DNA of 64,000 nt, taken from contig NZ_BNEM01000002.1 of NCBI RefSeq assembly GCF_018327705.1, positions 124,001-188,000 of the forward strand. Reading direction: 5' to 3'. Below are positions 62,260 through 64,000 of this stretch, piece after piece. Position 1 is the stretch's first letter. Every line of letters begins with the position of its first letter. The translations under genes and the position numbers were made by a program. A model generated the notes under the pieces. That model searched no databases. It saw only the letters and a program-made list of their open reading frames with translations, and had not been told where the DNA came from. The stretch comes from Catellatospora sp. TT07R-123 (GTDB lineage Bacteria > Actinomycetota > Actinomycetes > Mycobacteriales > Micromonosporaceae).

Positions 62260-62931
62260 TCACGCGGTCGGCGGCTGCGGGTGCGCCGCCTCCAGGATGT
62301 GGGCCGAACCCTCCAGCAGCGCGATCACCTCCTCGTCGGAGGTCTGCCGGAAGTCGTCGTAGAACTCCCCCACGGCGAAGAACGAGCCCGGCGTCTCCAG
62401 GCAGATCACCTCGTCGGCGACGCGGCGCAACTCGGTCGCCGAGTCGGGCGAGGCGACCGGCACCGCCAGCACCACCCGGGCCGCGCCCCGGGCCCGCGCG
62501 ATCTCACAGGCGGCCCGCGCGGTCGCGCCGGTGGCCACCCCGTCGTCGACGATCACGACGGTCCGCTCCGCGATCGGCTCGGCCTCCCGGCCGCCCCGGT
62601 ACCGCGCCACCCTGCGGACCAGCTCGGCGCGCTCGCGCTCCTCGACGGCGGCGATGTCGTGCTCGCCCAGGCCGGTCATCGCCAGTACGTCGTCGTTGAT
62701 CACCCGGACGCCCTCCTCCCCGATCGCGCCCATGGCGACCTCGGGCTGGCCGGGCACGCCGAGCTTGCGGACGACCAGCACGTCCAGCGGCGCCCCGAGC
62801 GCGCGGGCGACCTCGACGGCGACGACCACGCCGCCGCGCGGCAGGCCGAGCACGACCGGCTCGGCGTCGTGCAGGAACGTCAGGCGCTGGGCGAGCCGGT
62901 GCCCGGCGTCGGTGCGGTGCGAGAAGCTCAT
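62260..62931 (-). CDS. Phosphoribosyltransferase-family protein
   Basis: A 223-residue type I PRTase-like protein. The PRPP loop reads ERTVVIVDDGVATGATARAA and the early glycine motif LGLPRGGVVVAVEVARALG. The family is widespread in actinobacteria, often fused to a dienelactone hydrolase-like domain (compare 20235); its base substrate is unknown. The start at 62931 follows GGGGGAGG. Confidence 0.9.
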   Translation of the reverse strand: MSFSHRTDAGHRLAQRLTFLHDAEPVVLGLPRGGVVVAVEVARALGAPLDVLVVRKLGVPGQPEVAMGAIGEEGVRVINDDVLAMTGLGEHDIAAVEERERAELVRRVARYRGGREAEPIAERTVVIVDDGVATGATARAACEIARARGAARVVLAVPVASPDSATELRRVADEVICLETPGSFFAVGEFYDDFRQTSDEEVIALLEGSAHILEAAHPQPPTA

Positions 62932-63091
62932 GGTCCACCTCCCCCACCCATGGTGTCCCGCTCGCGGCCTACCGACCAGGCCAGGTCGCGGCGCGGCGCG
63001 GCGCCATGATCGCTGCTTGCGGTCACCGGGTGGCATGTGAGCGCGGGTTTCGACCTGAAACGCCGATCAAGCCAGCCGCACGGGGCCGGGG

Positions 63092-64000
63092 TCAGGTGGT
63101 GGCGGTATGGAAGGCGGCAACCGCGGTGGGGAGGGTCGGGAAGAGGCGGTCGCGGCCGATGGTGTCGGCGAGGCCGAATGCCACCAGATCGTCCAGGAGG
63201 TCCTGTTTCACCCGGGCCAGCGCCAGGACGATCCCGCGCCGGTCCAGTTCCTGGCGCAGCGCGTCCAGGGCCTCCAGGGCCGTGATGTCGACCTCGACGA
63301 TCGCCTCGGTGTTGAGCACGAACCAGCGCACCCCGGTTTCGGCGTCCAACGTGCGCAGCGCGCGGCGGCGGAAGTCCTCGGCGTTGGCGAAGAACAGCGG
63401 CGAGTCGTACCGGTAGACCAGCAGTCCCGGCACCGTGGTGGCGTCGGGGTAGTCGTCGACGTCGTGCATCCCGGCCAGCCCCGGCACGGTGCCCTGCACC
63501 GCGTCGTGCGGACGGGCGACCCGCGACAGCATCTCGGCGACCGACAGCCCCACGGCCGCGAGCACGCCGTAGAGGATGTCGAAGGCGAGCACGCCCGCGA
63601 ACGCGGCCAGGGCGAGCAGGAACTCCCTGCGCCGGAACTGGGCCAGCCGGCGGAAACCGGGCAGGTCGATCAGGCGCAGGGCGGCGTACACGATGATGGC
63701 GCCCAGGGCGGCGGTCGGGAATCCGGCCAGCAGCGGCCCGGCGAACATCAGCGTGGCCAGGACCAGCACCAGCGTGGTGAGCGAGTAGAGCTGGCTGCGG
63801 GCACCCGCGGCGTCGGCCAGCGCGGTGCGGCTGCCGCTGCTGCTGACCGGGAAGCCGCGCAGCAGCCCGGAGCCGAGGTTGGCCGCGCCCAGCGCCAGCA
63901 GTTCGGCGTTGGCGTCGACCTCGCGGCGGTGGCGGGCGGCGAAGGCGCGGGCGGTCAGCATGTTGTCGGTGTAGCCGACCAGCATGACGCCGACGGCGGG
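63092..64000 (-). CDS. SulP-family anion transporter with STAS domain (C-terminal part)
   Basis: The gene runs off the right edge; about 302 codons are inside. The visible part starts in the membrane core (PAVGVMLVGYTDNMLTARAFAA, NLGSGLLRGFPVSSSGSRTA), covers the last helices and ends with a STAS domain (about the last 120 residues; VRWFVLNTEAIVEVDITALEALDAL). SulP proteins move sulfate, bicarbonate or other anions. The stretch 62932-63091 between it and the phosphoribosyltransferase gene holds no recognisable element. Confidence 0.93.
   Translation of the reverse strand, partial: PAVGVMLVGYTDNMLTARAFAARHRREVDANAELLALGAANLGSGLLRGFPVSSSGSRTALADAAGARSQLYSLTTLVLVLATLMFAGPLLAGFPTAALGAIIVYAALRLIDLPGFRRLAQFRRREFLLALAAFAGVLAFDILYGVLAAVGLSVAEMLSRVARPHDAVQGTVPGLAGMHDVDDYPDATTVPGLLVYRYDSPLFFANAEDFRRRALRTLDAETGVRWFVLNTEAIVEVDITALEALDALRQELDRRGIVLALARVKQDLLDDLVAFGLADTIGRDRLFPTLPTAVAAFHTATT

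Overview
The window is very GC-rich, uses GTG starts freely, and has many lipoprotein and Tat-type signals, OmpR-type two-component genes and secreted RICIN-tailed glycosidases. It looks like the chromosome of a mycelial actinobacterium. Micromonosporaceae (Catellatospora/Actinoplanes-like) is my best guess, but that is inference from overall protein flavour, not from a marker gene. About 57 protein genes and one tRNA gene are supported. I see no rRNA, CRISPR array, IS element or phage module.

Layout. 1-2260: part of a sugar ABC importer (permease and binding protein). 2536-9000: secreted DUF3103-like protein, DUF4126 protein, an autoregulated ArsR/MFS pair, and a secreted M4 metalloprotease. 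9045-20885: housekeeping genes, mostly with leaderless-type promoters (MFS, aminotransferase, GNAT, ChaA-type antiporter, AlkZ-type glycosylase, M20 peptidase, S4 protein, MOSC protein, GAF protein, hydrolase). 21044-23344: secreted isoamylase-type GH13. 23428-24260: a Pth2-family gene with an in-frame TAG at codon 5, a coupled 102-aa gene, and a tRNA gene with anticodon CTA. 24492-27096: two-component system with a GerMN lipoprotein. 27140-32008: membrane proteins and a GGDEF/degenerate HD-GYP protein. 32156-38109: six overlapping genes for a molybdenum (nitrate-type) reductase with cytochrome b, Fe-S and Rieske subunits plus a NarK-like transporter. 38294-42258: a second type of ABC importer. 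42255-45404: methyltransferase, MFS and ArsR-type regulator. 45495-59235: a carbohydrate-use island (GH76, two SGNH esterases, GH59, GH92, most with RICIN domains) ending in a sugar ABC importer closely related to the one at 1-2260. 59815-64000: FabF-like KAS with a divergent TetR gene, VOC protein, phosphoribosyltransferase, and the end of a SulP transporter.

How the parts work together. GH76, GH92, GH59 and the esterases are secreted and would trim mannan- or galactose-containing glycans. The adjacent importer would take up the products. The palindrome GACAACGTTGTC, or a one-base variant, lies before GH92, the SGNH-2 gene and both sugar-binding proteins, so one LacI-type repressor encoded elsewhere probably controls the whole set, including the copy at the left edge.

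The most interesting part is 23428-24260. A leaderless promoter leads to ATG-CCG-CAC-CGC-TAG, followed in the same frame by the conserved first strand of a peptidyl-tRNA hydrolase 2 domain. About 730 bp downstream, on the same strand, is a complete tRNA gene whose anticodon CTA would read UAG. I propose that this tRNA allows read-through of the UAG to make full-length Pth2, giving a small self-contained amber-decoding unit. This is inference and needs testing.
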